Below, one piece after another: positions 38,243 to 47,640 of a stretch of DNA of 64,000 bases (its first letter is position 1; every line of letters starts with the position of its first letter). The notes under the pieces are model-generated. The model had not been told where the DNA came from. It did not search any database and was given only the letters and a program-made list of their open reading frames with translations. Where the stretch lies: assembly GCA_007571365.1 (NCBI GenBank), contig RKRN01000055.1:1-64000 (forward strand), read 5' to 3'. The stretch comes from Candidatus Latescibacterota bacterium. Lineage in GTDB: Bacteria; Latescibacterota; UBA2968; UBA8231. The translations under genes and the position numbers were made by a program.

Positions 38243-38695
38243 TCAATTACTGGCCAATTGCTCCAATTCGCGCATGAAATCGCTCTTGTCCTTGAACTGA
38301 CGATAGACCGAGGCAAAACGCACATACGCCACATCGTTGAGCTGGCGCAGATGCTCTATAATGCGCTCGCCGATCTGCTTGGAGGGAATTTCTTTCACGT
38401 TGAGACTGCCCACTTCGGCCTCGACCTGATCGACGAGTTGCTCGATTTCCTCGGCCGAAACGGTCGTCTTGTAACAGGCTATCTGTATCTTGTCGAGTAG
38501 TTTGCTGCGATCAAAAGGCTCGCGGCGACCGTCGGCTTTGATGACAGATAGGGGTACGTTTTCGATATACTCATAGGTTGTAAAGCGCTTGGCACAGCTT
38601 ATGCACTCGCGGCGACGGCGAATCGCTATACCTTCGCGACACGACCGCGAATCCACCACCCGATCTTCTTCACAATTGCAATAGGGACACCGCAT
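38243..38695 (-). CDS. nrdR: Transcriptional repressor NrdR
   Basis: MRCPYCNCEEDRVVDSRSCREGIAIRRRRECISCAKRFTTYEYIE zinc ribbon followed by ATP-cone. Confidence 0.97.
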   Translation of the reverse strand: MRCPYCNCEEDRVVDSRSCREGIAIRRRRECISCAKRFTTYEYIENVPLSVIKADGRREPFDRSKLLDKIQIACYKTTVSAEEIEQLVDQVEAEVGSLNVKEIPSKQIGERIIEHLRQLNDVAYVRFASVYRQFKDKSDFMRELEQLASN

Positions 38696-38807
38696 AGATC
38701 AATCCTCCCACTAGTCTGTTCAGAGTACTGTGGACGGTGCTTGTGCGGGGAAGAAAGAAAAGGGAAGTACTACTAAATATAGAAGAAATAGGAGGATATG
38801 GCAACCG

Positions 38808-39464
38808 TCAGTTGAGCCTGAAGGTGAAGGGCAAACTAACCCAAACCTTGACGGGCCTGTCGTTTTGCATCGCCGGCGTAAACTCCGACTGGCGAGCGGC
38901 CGCTCGGGCGACCTCGTGGAATACCTTGGGCCCTGTGATCTCGCCGATCTGCTCAACCTTGCCGTCTTTGCCCACGAGCGCGGTGACAAACACCTTGCCA
39001 GTAATATTGGCCTTCTGGGCGGTAGCCGGATACTTCGGCTTCACTTTTTTAATGAGCACAGGCTTTTTCTCGACCCGCCACAGCTCGACGATTTCCTCTT
39101 CCTCTTCTAACTCAACCACCTCAACCACCTCTTCCTCTAATGGCGGCGGCGGTGCCAGATCGTCGAGACCGAAATCAAGGTCTGTGTCCTCAATGGTCAC
39201 ATCATCCGGGACATCCGGGTTGTCGGTAGGCACGGGCACGACCGGTCGGGCTGGTGGTGGCGGCCGGCGTTCCTGTTTGGTCTCGGGAATTTCTTCGAGT
39301 TGAATGACAATTGGCTCTTCGGATTTGGCGTAGGCTTCCGGCTCAAAGCTAGGGAAGAAGCCAAAGAGGGCCGCATGCAAGAGGGTGGAAAGACCTGTAC
39401 AGGCCCATAACGTCTTTCGGTACGTCAACCGCAGGTTGGCTTCAGGCTGTTTGCCGCGGATCAT
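38808..39464 (-). CDS. TonB-family energy transducer
   Basis: N-terminal TM; acidic/Pro region; C-terminal KVKPKYPATAQKANITGKVFVTALVGKDGKVEQIGEITGPKVFHEVARAAARQSEFTPAMQNDRPVKVWVSLPFTFRL. Confidence 0.9.
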   Translation of the reverse strand: MIRGKQPEANLRLTYRKTLWACTGLSTLLHAALFGFFPSFEPEAYAKSEEPIVIQLEEIPETKQERRPPPPARPVVPVPTDNPDVPDDVTIEDTDLDFGLDDLAPPPPLEEEVVEVVELEEEEEIVELWRVEKKPVLIKKVKPKYPATAQKANITGKVFVTALVGKDGKVEQIGEITGPKVFHEVARAAARQSEFTPAMQNDRPVKVWVSLPFTFRLN

Positions 39465-39874
39465 TCGTCCAACTCCCGCTTTGTGGAGAAATTGACCCGC
39501 AGGGCTTCGACCTTGCGCAATTCCTCCATGACATCGGAAATCACCCCGAACTCGGAGTCTTTATCGCCCCGCAACGAGATGATCAACCGAGGATTGGCCG
39601 TCAGGTACCTATGCACCAACTTGCCCACTTCAGAAAGCGGGATATTCCGGTCTTCAATGTTGACGACCCCTTCGCTGTTGACCCAAACCTGCAATACGTT
39701 GCGACGGCTTTCTAGTTTTTCAATTTTTTCGGCTTGTGGCAATTCTACCGGCACGCCCCGATAGCGCACGAAAACCGTCGAAACCATAAAAAACACGAGG
39801 AGCAAGAAGGATATATCAGCCATGGAGGCCGTGGGAATGACACTAACTACTTTGGCTTTGCGTACGAATTTCAT
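39461..39874 (-). CDS. ExbD/TolR biopolymer transport protein
   Basis: IPTASMADISFLLLVFFMVSTVF. Confidence 0.9.
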   Translation of the reverse strand: MKFVRKAKVVSVIPTASMADISFLLLVFFMVSTVFVRYRGVPVELPQAEKIEKLESRRNVLQVWVNSEGVVNIEDRNIPLSEVGKLVHRYLTANPRLIISLRGDKDSEFGVISDVMEELRKVEALRVNFSTKRELDE

Positions 39875-39877
39875 CGA

Positions 39878-40291
39878 CTATTCTTCCGGGTTGGCAATCG
39901 AGATTTTGGTGGCCCCGGCCAGTTTGAGCTCGTCTAACACATCAACAAAGGTCCGATAGGTAGCCCCGCGCTCGGTCTTGAGCGAGACGATCAGATTCTC
40001 GTTTTCTCGCAGACGCCCTTCGATTCGCGCCTTGAGCTCGGCAAACGGCACGGGCGTTAACTGATCATTCTCAAAAAAGGCGACTTGATCGCGGGCGTTG
40101 ATCCACACGTTGAGAATATTCTTTTCTTGTATTTCCTTAGTCTCGCCCACCGGCGGCAAGTGCAACGAAAGACCCTTGTCTTGGTTCATGGTAGTCGTGA
40201 CGAGGAAGAACACGATCAGCAAAAAGGCGATATCCGCCATCGAAGCCGTGGGGATTTCCGGGGAGACCCGGCTCTGACGCCTTCCAATCAC
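39878..40291 (-). CDS. ExbD/TolR biopolymer transport protein
   Basis: IPTASMADIAFLLIVFFLVTTTM. Confidence 0.9.
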   Translation of the reverse strand: MIGRRQSRVSPEIPTASMADIAFLLIVFFLVTTTMNQDKGLSLHLPPVGETKEIQEKNILNVWINARDQVAFFENDQLTPVPFAELKARIEGRLRENENLIVSLKTERGATYRTFVDVLDELKLAGATKISIANPEE

Positions 40292-40293
40292 GC

Positions 40294-40923
40294 CTAGGCT
40301 CCTCGGTGCTCGCGCTCGGCCAATAAGTCGATCAATAAGTCGATAAAGTTGGCCGTCTGTTCGGTCATGTCGGCGATGATCTTATCGATGCGACTGGCGC
40401 AGAAGTTGTAGCAAAACTGGATCAGGATGCCCACGATCAGACCCGCAGCTGTGGTGATTAGGGCCTCGGAAATACCACCGGCAACCATGGAAGGCTCGAC
40501 ATCGCCAGCTTTCTTGATCGCCTGAAAGGCGTTGATCATACCACTGACCGTGCCCAAAAAGCCGATCATCGGGGCCAAGTTAGCTACGGTCGAGAGCCAG
40601 ACCATGCCGCGCTCGAGAAAGGCCATCTCTACCGCACCAGAGTTGTCAATGGCTTTCTCGACGTGGTCAATGCCGCGCTCCAAGCGCAGGAGCCCAGCGT
40701 GGATAACGGAGGCAATCGGACCGCGCGTGTTTGAGCACAACTCAGCCGCGGCCTCGGGGTCTCCGTCTTTGAGTGCTTTTTCGAGGCCCTTGAAAAAACT
40801 CTCAGCATCAATCGACGACCGCGACAGATTGTACAGGCGCTCAATAGCCACTCCAACGCCGACGATGAGTAGAACGAGTAAGGGATACATGGCCCATCCA
40901 CCGTCGTGAAAAAGATCTAGCAT
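40294..40923 (-). CDS. MotA/TolQ/ExbB proton channel family protein
   Basis: ATG 40923 with upstream AGGAG; APMIGFLGTVSGMINAFQAI; GISEALITTAAGLIVGI. Confidence 0.92.
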   Translation of the reverse strand: MLDLFHDGGWAMYPLLVLLIVGVGVAIERLYNLSRSSIDAESFFKGLEKALKDGDPEAAAELCSNTRGPIASVIHAGLLRLERGIDHVEKAIDNSGAVEMAFLERGMVWLSTVANLAPMIGFLGTVSGMINAFQAIKKAGDVEPSMVAGGISEALITTAAGLIVGILIQFCYNFCASRIDKIIADMTEQTANFIDLLIDLLAEREHRGA

Positions 40924-40972
40924 TTTTTCTCCTCGCAAATGTTAGCCCCGGCCCAACAGACCGGAGCGGTGT

Positions 40973-42094
40973 TTAGTTTTGCTCCTCTTGAGCCTCTTCG
41001 CCCCCGAAGAACTGCCGCTTGAGCTTTTCTTCTTCGGTTTCGGGCGGTCGGAGCTGCCAGATGCGCTGCTGGGCCACCTTTTCCCAAGCCGGATCGGCTT
41101 TGGCTTTCTCAAAGGCGGCGATGGCCTCTTCCTCGTCGCCCTCTTTCACCAGATTGTCACCTTTGAGTAGCAGTAGGTGTGCATCCTTGGGATTTACCTT
41201 CAGCCCCCGCCCCAGCCACTTTTTTGCCGCGGAGAACTCGCTGCGGCCTTGGTGCCACTCTACTAGCTCAGCTATGCTCGGCAAATCCTTGGGGTCAGCC
41301 TCTACCATGCCCTTGAGGCCCTTGCAGCGCCAAGTGTCGTCGTCCTCTTCAGAGGCAATTGATGCAATGCGGTTATAGTAGGAATAGGCGTTCTGAGAAT
41401 CCACCTTGGCCAATTTCAACAGCGTGTCGTAAGCCCCTTCGATATCGCCGACCTTTAGCTTCAGTTCGACGATGCTCTCCAATTGGTCGACTCCGCCCGT
41501 CCCGCCCTCGACTTGGCGTTTACACCACTCAAGTGCTTGCTCCACCTGTCCCAACTCCTGGTGCAACAACGCAAGTATTTCAAATAGATCGGCATCCTCT
41601 GCCCCATCCTCGATCAACTTCTCGTAGTGGGCGACAGCTTGCTCGTTGTGGCCTTCACGGCGATAGAGATCGGCTAATTTGTGACGATGTTCAGCCGCGT
41701 CCGGTTTTTTGAGCAATACGCGCTCCAAGCTCCAAGCAGCCGAATCGGGAAAGTCAGCTTGATAGACCGAATAGAGAAGCAGATTGGTATTCAGATGCAG
41801 TGAGTCAATACTGATTGCTTGGCGCAGTGCAGTACGCACACCGACATAATCCTTTTTTTGGTAATACACCTTTCCCAAGAAGTAGGCGGCCTGTAGGTCT
41901 TGAGGGCTATATTGCAAAAGAGTCGTATAATAGCTTATAGCTCTGTCGTACTCTTTGTTTTGGCGAGCTGTCTTGGCGTAGTACTTATACTTGCGGATTG
42001 AATCCGCCTTTGCAATTTCTTCGGCCTCAACCCCGGGACCAAAAATTAAAGTACAGATCGCTAGTCCTAAAGTACGCATCAGATTACATTTCAC
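40973..42094 (-). CDS. TPR protein associated with ExbBD-TonB
   Basis: Signal-like N-terminus; multiple TPR repeats (AISYYTTLLQYSPQDLQAAYFLGKVYYQKKDY). Confidence 0.85.
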   Translation of the reverse strand: MKCNLMRTLGLAICTLIFGPGVEAEEIAKADSIRKYKYYAKTARQNKEYDRAISYYTTLLQYSPQDLQAAYFLGKVYYQKKDYVGVRTALRQAISIDSLHLNTNLLLYSVYQADFPDSAAWSLERVLLKKPDAAEHRHKLADLYRREGHNEQAVAHYEKLIEDGAEDADLFEILALLHQELGQVEQALEWCKRQVEGGTGGVDQLESIVELKLKVGDIEGAYDTLLKLAKVDSQNAYSYYNRIASIASEEDDDTWRCKGLKGMVEADPKDLPSIAELVEWHQGRSEFSAAKKWLGRGLKVNPKDAHLLLLKGDNLVKEGDEEEAIAAFEKAKADPAWEKVAQQRIWQLRPPETEEEKLKRQFFGGEEAQEEQN

Positions 42095-42434
42095 GGTAGG
42101 TAATCCTCAATATGGCTACGGTCAATTCGCGGTTCATCGCCTTAAAACCAACCCTTCACTGAGTCGTCAAGATATGGATTTACCCTTTGAGATGCAACTT
42201 CAGCAACTTCAAAGACCGCATAAATATCGCAGTATTATAACGACTCCCGCCATTACATCTTTATAGCAACTGCGTTACATTTTCGCAGTTTGCCTCGCAT
42301 CTGTAGATTGACAAGTATTTATTTTTAATGCACTTTATTCACTATTTATCAACGCTTTTACGCGCTCATCCGAACTAGCACCACGTTTACTTCTGCCGGA
42401 TTCAAATGGCAGGGCTAATCTGAGAGGAGCAGCC

Positions 42435-43289
42435 TTGAACTGGTTTGAAAAAATGAAATCTGGGATCAAGTCCCTAATAAAACGCGAAATTCGCCAAGGC
42501 ATCTGGATCAAGTGTAAAAAGTGCGGCCACTCCAACTACGAGATGGCTCTGCGACGCCGGCACTGGATCTGCCCGGAGTGCGCTTGCCACTACCCCATTG
42601 GCCATCAGCAGTATATCGACCTGCTCGTCGACGACGGTACATTCACCGAAATTAACGCCAACGTAGCACCTGTCGACCCGCTCAAGTTCAAAGGCTATCG
42701 AGACAAAATCAAGACCAGTCGCCGCCAGAGCGGCCTAAAAGAATCAGTGTACACCGGCATTGGCCAAATCGGCGGCCACCCTGTCGCCTTGGCGATCATG
42801 GACTCGCGTTATCTCACAGGCACTTTGGGCGGCGCGACCGGCGAAAAGCTCTGCCGTCTCATCGACCGCGCTATGGCCGAACGATGCACGCTGGTTATCG
42901 TCTGCCAGTCGGGTGGTGCTAGAATGCAGGAAAGTGCCTATTCGCTGATGCAGATGGCGCGGATTAGCGCCAAGCTCAACCAACTCTCACAAAACGGTTT
43001 ACTCTATATTGCGATTCTTACCGACCCAACGTATGGCGGTGTCACTGCCAGCTTTGCCATGCTCGGCGATATAGCCTTGGCCGAACCTAGTGCGCGCATC
43101 GGCTTTGCGGGCCAAACCGTCATCCAACAGTTCCTCGGCACGGACGCCCCCCTACCCGAAGGCTTCCAACGAGCCGAGACCGTCCTTGAACACGGCTTTA
43201 TCGACCGCATCGTCTCGCGCGACCGCATGGCGGCGGAACTGGCGCGTTTGATCGCACTTTTGGCTCCGAATCCGAAGGCTGCCTGCTAG
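42435..43289 (+). CDS. accD: Acetyl-CoA carboxylase carboxyltransferase subunit beta
   Basis: C4 zinc finger CKKCGHSNYEMALRRRHWICPECACHYPIG; TDPTYGGVTASFAMLGDIALAEPSARIGFAGQTVIQQ. Confidence 0.95.
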   Translation: MNWFEKMKSGIKSLIKREIRQGIWIKCKKCGHSNYEMALRRRHWICPECACHYPIGHQQYIDLLVDDGTFTEINANVAPVDPLKFKGYRDKIKTSRRQSGLKESVYTGIGQIGGHPVALAIMDSRYLTGTLGGATGEKLCRLIDRAMAERCTLVIVCQSGGARMQESAYSLMQMARISAKLNQLSQNGLLYIAILTDPTYGGVTASFAMLGDIALAEPSARIGFAGQTVIQQFLGTDAPLPEGFQRAETVLEHGFIDRIVSRDRMAAELARLIALLAPNPKAAC

Positions 43290-43295
43290 CCACGC

Positions 43296-44591
43296 CTAGA
43301 AGTTGTGTCCTAGGCTCAGCCAGACATCCATTTGCTCATCGGCTATGCCCGTACCCATGCGGATCACCAGATCGGCGTCCCAGACCATGCGCACCCCAGT
43401 GCCGCCGCTGATGTGCATACCCGACCACCGGATCTTATCCAAATCGGGCCAGACTCGGCCCGCATCGAAAAAAGTTACCCCCTGCCACTCTATGTACTGT
43501 CCGTAAAACCAGATGTCGTACAGTTGGTAGCGCAGTTCGACATTGGACAAAAAGCGCACATCGTCTGTAAACCGCTGGGTGTCGAAACCGCGCAGCGAAT
43601 CGCTGCCGCCTAGCCCCTTGACCCGGCGGCTGCCGCCTATTTCGCCATAGGCGTAGAGGGGGACTTCGCCACTGAGGACCTCCAATACGAGGCGGTGCGA
43701 GAAATTTATCCGCGGCGACAGCGGGATGTAGTAGTAGTTGGTCAGGGTCACGCGGCTGAAATCAATTGGCTCGAAGAACAGCGCCAACAGAGAGTTGCGC
43801 GCCGACTCGTACGACCACTCCTGAAAGAAGCCGCGCCGCGGTACCACTTCGTCGTCGCGGGTATCCCACTGGAGAGCAGCACTGATAAACCCCGAAAACC
43901 CATCTATCACCCCGTCTGGGGTGCCTCGCTCTAAATAGAACGCCGGCGTCCCCCGCTGGTCCACATCAACGCGCTCCAGCCCAAAACCGGCCGATATAGA
44001 TACTGGCCCGTACAACTGGCGAAAAAGGCTTACCAATAGCCGCGGGTTTCTTTCTAGAATGTAGTAGTAGTAGTTTTCGTCTTTGAAATCAGCGCTCTTG
44101 GGATTGGTGAAGTCTCGATTGAATGCGCTATCGTTGCCCAACCCATAGTAGCGCGTGCGTATATTGCGCTCGCGGAACAACTCCAGTCTCAGGCCGAAGC
44201 CCGTCCCCGAGATGCGAGGCACTCTCAGTCGTACGCGATTTTTTAGTTTACCCTCAGAAGACTGCTGGACGTGCAACGTCAGCTTGTAGAGATAGGGCTG
44301 CCGCCGGTAGTCAGCCCAGTGGACGTGCGCCCCCCAATTCCAGCCCGTGTTGGGGCTGAGGTAAGCAAACGGCAGGCCGGTGACGCCATAGGGAATGCCC
44401 CGCAGGGTAAACTGGCGTCGTTTTGCCAGCCAGCGCACGGCCTCCACGGTCTGCTCAGTTGCCGACTCCAGCAGCGGGGACGAGGGCTGACTGTGGGTGG
44501 AATCGACGCGGCCCTCACCCCATGTGCTCCCGGCGAGCAATAGGACGCCGATACAACTGCCGTTTGCGAGAAGCCGCTTAACCACGACCAT
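43296..44591 (-). CDS. BamA/TamA (surface antigen D15)-like outer-membrane protein
   Basis: RGFFQEWSYESARNS, GGSDSLRGFDTQRFTDDVRFLSNVELRYQLY, C-terminal barrel strand ...WLSLGHNF. Confidence 0.8.
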   Translation of the reverse strand: MVVVKRLLANGSCIGVLLLAGSTWGEGRVDSTHSQPSSPLLESATEQTVEAVRWLAKRRQFTLRGIPYGVTGLPFAYLSPNTGWNWGAHVHWADYRRQPYLYKLTLHVQQSSEGKLKNRVRLRVPRISGTGFGLRLELFRERNIRTRYYGLGNDSAFNRDFTNPKSADFKDENYYYYILERNPRLLVSLFRQLYGPVSISAGFGLERVDVDQRGTPAFYLERGTPDGVIDGFSGFISAALQWDTRDDEVVPRRGFFQEWSYESARNSLLALFFEPIDFSRVTLTNYYYIPLSPRINFSHRLVLEVLSGEVPLYAYGEIGGSRRVKGLGGSDSLRGFDTQRFTDDVRFLSNVELRYQLYDIWFYGQYIEWQGVTFFDAGRVWPDLDKIRWSGMHISGGTGVRMVWDADLVIRMGTGIADEQMDVWLSLGHNF

Positions 44592-44600
44592 CTTGCTTTC

Positions 44601-45491
44601 CTACGCTTTCAGGGAAATGCCGCACTCAAAGCGCTGGCGATCAAGCGAGCTTATCGGAGCATCAAGCGCATAGCGAAGCGGCGTAATCGCGACTGCGCCG
44701 CGCCCCAAGGCTGCCACATCGCTGTTAGCTCCGTCGCCAATCAACTGCAACCGACAGCTATGGTATGCGAAGTGCGGCTCGGCCCCATGCCGAGCGAATA
44801 GCGGACCATAGCTCGTCTTCGCCAAACCCGTCAGGCACCTCGGTGATTCGCGCTTGGTACTAGCGGGCATGTTTACTGCGATCATGTCGGCACCAACTGG
44901 CAACCCCCCGCGCAGAATTTCGGCGGCGATGTCCGCAGTGACGGCCGCCGCCGCCGAGACCAGCGCATTGAGCGCGGGATCGAGCTGCCGATGTCGCCGC
45001 CAGAGCGCAAAAGCCGATTCGGGCAACTCCAGCGAAAAGGCTGCGGATGGCACCCCAGCGAGAAAGCCCTCTACAGCCGCTCCTATGGTGCCGGAACTCA
45101 GCGCGAAAGCGAGACCAGAATTGACGCCCATATTGATGCCAGAAACAACTAGGGCCGGCTTTTGCGGACAGAGGTTGTGGATGCCGATATGGGCACAGTC
45201 GGCCGGCTTGCCGGTCAACGTCTGGATGGGAAAGCCGCCGCATTCCATCTCAGCTAGTACCAATGGCTCAAAGCGGCTCATACTCTTGCTGGTCCAACTG
45301 CATTCCGCCGCCGGCACCACCACGCATAGCCCGGTCAACTTGGATAGCTCCCGCAGCAAAGGCACTAAAAGAGGCGAATCAGCACCGTCGTCGTTTGTCA
45401 CCAATACTTGGGATTTTGCAGCGGTCACCGTTGGTTTTCTCTTCGCTAGGGATGCGCTCTGAACTGGAGACATATAATAACAATCCGCCAT
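44601..45491 (-). CDS. surE: 5'/3'-nucleotidase SurE
   Basis: VLVTNDDGADSPLLVPL; VVSGINMGVNSGLAFALSSGTIGAAVEGFLAGVPSAAFSLE. Confidence 0.93.
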   Translation of the reverse strand: MADCYYMSPVQSASLAKRKPTVTAAKSQVLVTNDDGADSPLLVPLLRELSKLTGLCVVVPAAECSWTSKSMSRFEPLVLAEMECGGFPIQTLTGKPADCAHIGIHNLCPQKPALVVSGINMGVNSGLAFALSSGTIGAAVEGFLAGVPSAAFSLELPESAFALWRRHRQLDPALNALVSAAAAVTADIAAEILRGGLPVGADMIAVNMPASTKRESPRCLTGLAKTSYGPLFARHGAEPHFAYHSCRLQLIGDGANSDVAALGRGAVAITPLRYALDAPISSLDRQRFECGISLKA

Positions 45492-45547
45492 TCAGTTCCC
45501 AATAATTTCCTTGCTTAGCGGCGACCTGCGGTTCTATTATTTTTTTA

Positions 45548-45811
45548 ATGGATGCTACCATTCTCCTGCAGGAACTTGAAACCCTCGCCGCCGGGCTGGA
45601 CATTGAGGTGCGCTACGACGACTTTGAGGGCCAAGGTGGGCTTTGCCGCTATGGCGGTAGATCCTACTTGATTGTCAATCGCAAACTCGATACCGAAGCC
45701 CGGGTGCATCTGTTGTGCTGTGCTCTTGCGCGGCTGTCTCTCGATGCAGTCTTTATCCGTCCCCAAGTACGGGAACAGATCGAAAAATGTAGATCGCCGG
45801 CCCCCGCCTAA
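45548..45811 (+). CDS. Hypothetical protein, 87 aa
   Basis: Small ORF divergent from surE; protein-like composition (LETLAAGLDIEVRYDDFEGQGGLCRYGGRSYLIVNRKLDTEARVHLLCCALARL). Confidence 0.65.
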   Translation: MDATILLQELETLAAGLDIEVRYDDFEGQGGLCRYGGRSYLIVNRKLDTEARVHLLCCALARLSLDAVFIRPQVREQIEKCRSPAPA

Positions 45812-45905
45812 TCGCCTACCCTCCCACTGGCCGCGCTCCAGCATTTAGACGGGGCCGCGAGTTTTCCCGCCAAAATTCACCGCCTGAAGGGCGGACTGCT
45901 CTTTC

Positions 45906-45934
45906 TTGACAGCCCCTATGTCATGGTCTATTTT
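45906..45934 (+). promoter_or_regulatory. Sigma70-like promoter for rpmI-rplT
   Basis: TTGACA (45906-45911), 17-nt spacer, TATTTT (45929-45934). Confidence 0.5.
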
Positions 45935-45969
45935 TCCTCTTTCTGCTTAATTAAGACAAAGGGATTATC

Positions 45970-46167
45970 ATGCCCAAAATCAAGACGCACAAATCCTCAT
46001 CCAAGCGCATTAAGCAACGCGGATCGGGCAGCCTAAAACGGCGCAATGCCTATGCCACACACCTTTTGGGAGGCCGTTCGACCAAGCGCAAACGGGCTTT
46101 CCGCAAAAACAGTTCGGTCTCGTCCGCCGATCTAGCCAATGTTCGCCGTGCCCTGAACCTCAAGTAA
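45970..46167 (+). CDS. rpmI: 50S ribosomal protein L35
   Basis: MPKIKTHKSSSKRIKQRGSGSLKRRNAYATHLLGGRSTKRKR. Confidence 0.97.
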   Translation: MPKIKTHKSSSKRIKQRGSGSLKRRNAYATHLLGGRSTKRKRAFRKNSSVSSADLANVRRALNLK

Positions 46168-46190
46168 GCGAGTTTAACGGAGAGTAATCC

Positions 46191-46544
46191 ATGCCACGGG
46201 TAAATCACGCCGTAGCTACCAAAAAGCGCAAAAAGAAGGTACTCAAACAATCCAAGGGTTATTGGGGTGCGCGCAGCCGCCTCTTCCGCACCGCCAGGGA
46301 AGCCGTTGACCGCGCTCAAGCCTACGCCTACCGCGACCGGCGTCAGCGCAAGCGGGATTTCCGCCGCCTCTGGATTGTCCGCATCAATGCCGCCGCCCGC
46401 CGCAACGGCATGTCTTATAGCCAACTCGTCCACGGGCTGGCCCAAGCCGGCGTTGCAATCAACCGCAAGGTGTTGGCCGACCTAGCCGTGCGCGATCCGG
46501 CCGCCTTTACTGCGGTAGTCGAACAAGCCCGGCCCCACGTCTAA
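46191..46544 (+). CDS. rplT: 50S ribosomal protein L20
   Basis: [42 protein letters not shown]. Confidence 0.98.
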   Translation: MPRVNHAVATKKRKKKVLKQSKGYWGARSRLFRTAREAVDRAQAYAYRDRRQRKRDFRRLWIVRINAAARRNGMSYSQLVHGLAQAGVAINRKVLADLAVRDPAAFTAVVEQARPHV

Positions 46545-46559
46545 ATTTACACCCATCTG

Positions 46560-46604
46560 ACAAAAAGGGGCCGGCGATACGCGCTGGGCCCTTTTTGTTT
46601 TATT
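46560..46604 (+). terminator. Rho-independent terminator between rplT and pheS
   Basis: ACAAAAAGGG (46560-46569) / CCCTTTTTGT (46589-46598) perfect 10-bp stem with T-rich 3' side. Confidence 0.8.
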
Positions 46605-46612
46605 AGTCTATA

Positions 46613-47623
46613 ATGTTAGAACAAGTGCGACAATTGGCGTCGGTCGCCGTCGCGGAAATCGAGGCGGCCCAAGACGATAAGGCACTGGAGGCACTGCGAG
46701 TTTACCACCTCGGGCGCAAGAGCCGCTTGCGCCAGATCGCCCGGCAGATCGGTCGCCTGCCCGCGGCCGAAAGGCCTGCGCTTGGGCAGGCCACTGGTCG
46801 CGCCCAACAGGCCATTCAGCAGGCGCTAGACGACAAGGCTCTGGCCCTCCGGCAGGTGGCTGAAGCGGCTTCTGCTCTCGACGTAACACTGCCGGGCCGA
46901 CGGCCCCTGTTTGGCTGTGCTCACCCCCTGCCTCAGCTTACCGACGAGTTAATCAGCATTTTCCAAGGCATGGGTTTTGACGTGGCCGACGGGCCAGAAG
47001 CCGAAGACGAGTACCACAATTTCGACGCCCTCAATACGCCGGCTGATCACCCCGCACGCGACCTGCACGACACCTTCTATTTAGAGGGCGGCGGCCTCAT
47101 GCGTACTCACACCTCCACGGTGCAGATCCGCGTTATGGAGCAAACGCCGCCGCCGGTGCGGATCATCTCCTTGGGACGCTGCTACCGCAAGGAGACAGCC
47201 GATGCAACCCACTACTTTGCCTTCCATCAGATCGAGGGCCTATATGTCGATCGCGGGGTTTCTTTCGCCGATTTGAAGGGCACTATTGAGGCTATGGGAC
47301 GCCAGCTTATGGGCGCGGAGACTCAAGTGCGCTTTCGACCGCACTTTTTTCCCTTTACTGAGCCAAGCGTGGAATACGATTTTACCTGCATCTGCCAGAG
47401 GCAAGGCGCGAACTGCTCTATTTGCAAAGGAACTGGGTGGATCGAAATCGCCGGCGCCGGCATGGTCGATCCGGCCGTCTTTGCCGCGGTGGGCTACGAC
47501 CCAGACGAATATACGGGCTTCGCCTTCGGCATGGGGTTGGAGCGGATCGCCATGATCCGGCACGGCATTGACGATGTGCGGCGTTTTCTCGAAAACGATT
47601 TGCGGTTTATCCGCCAGTTCTAA
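46613..47623 (+). CDS. pheS: Phenylalanine--tRNA ligase subunit alpha
   Basis: HPLPQLTDELISIFQGMGFDVADGPEAEDEYHNFDALNTPADHPARDLHDTFY. Confidence 0.97.
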   Translation: MLEQVRQLASVAVAEIEAAQDDKALEALRVYHLGRKSRLRQIARQIGRLPAAERPALGQATGRAQQAIQQALDDKALALRQVAEAASALDVTLPGRRPLFGCAHPLPQLTDELISIFQGMGFDVADGPEAEDEYHNFDALNTPADHPARDLHDTFYLEGGGLMRTHTSTVQIRVMEQTPPPVRIISLGRCYRKETADATHYFAFHQIEGLYVDRGVSFADLKGTIEAMGRQLMGAETQVRFRPHFFPFTEPSVEYDFTCICQRQGANCSICKGTGWIEIAGAGMVDPAVFAAVGYDPDEYTGFAFGMGLERIAMIRHGIDDVRRFLENDLRFIRQF

Positions 47624-47640
47624 GGTTTCCGGCAACCGCT

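Noticed and set aside
41991-42266. 91-aa plus-strand ORF
   Set aside because: Overlaps the 5' part of the TPR gene antisense and an AT-rich intergenic region; no RBS or family support.
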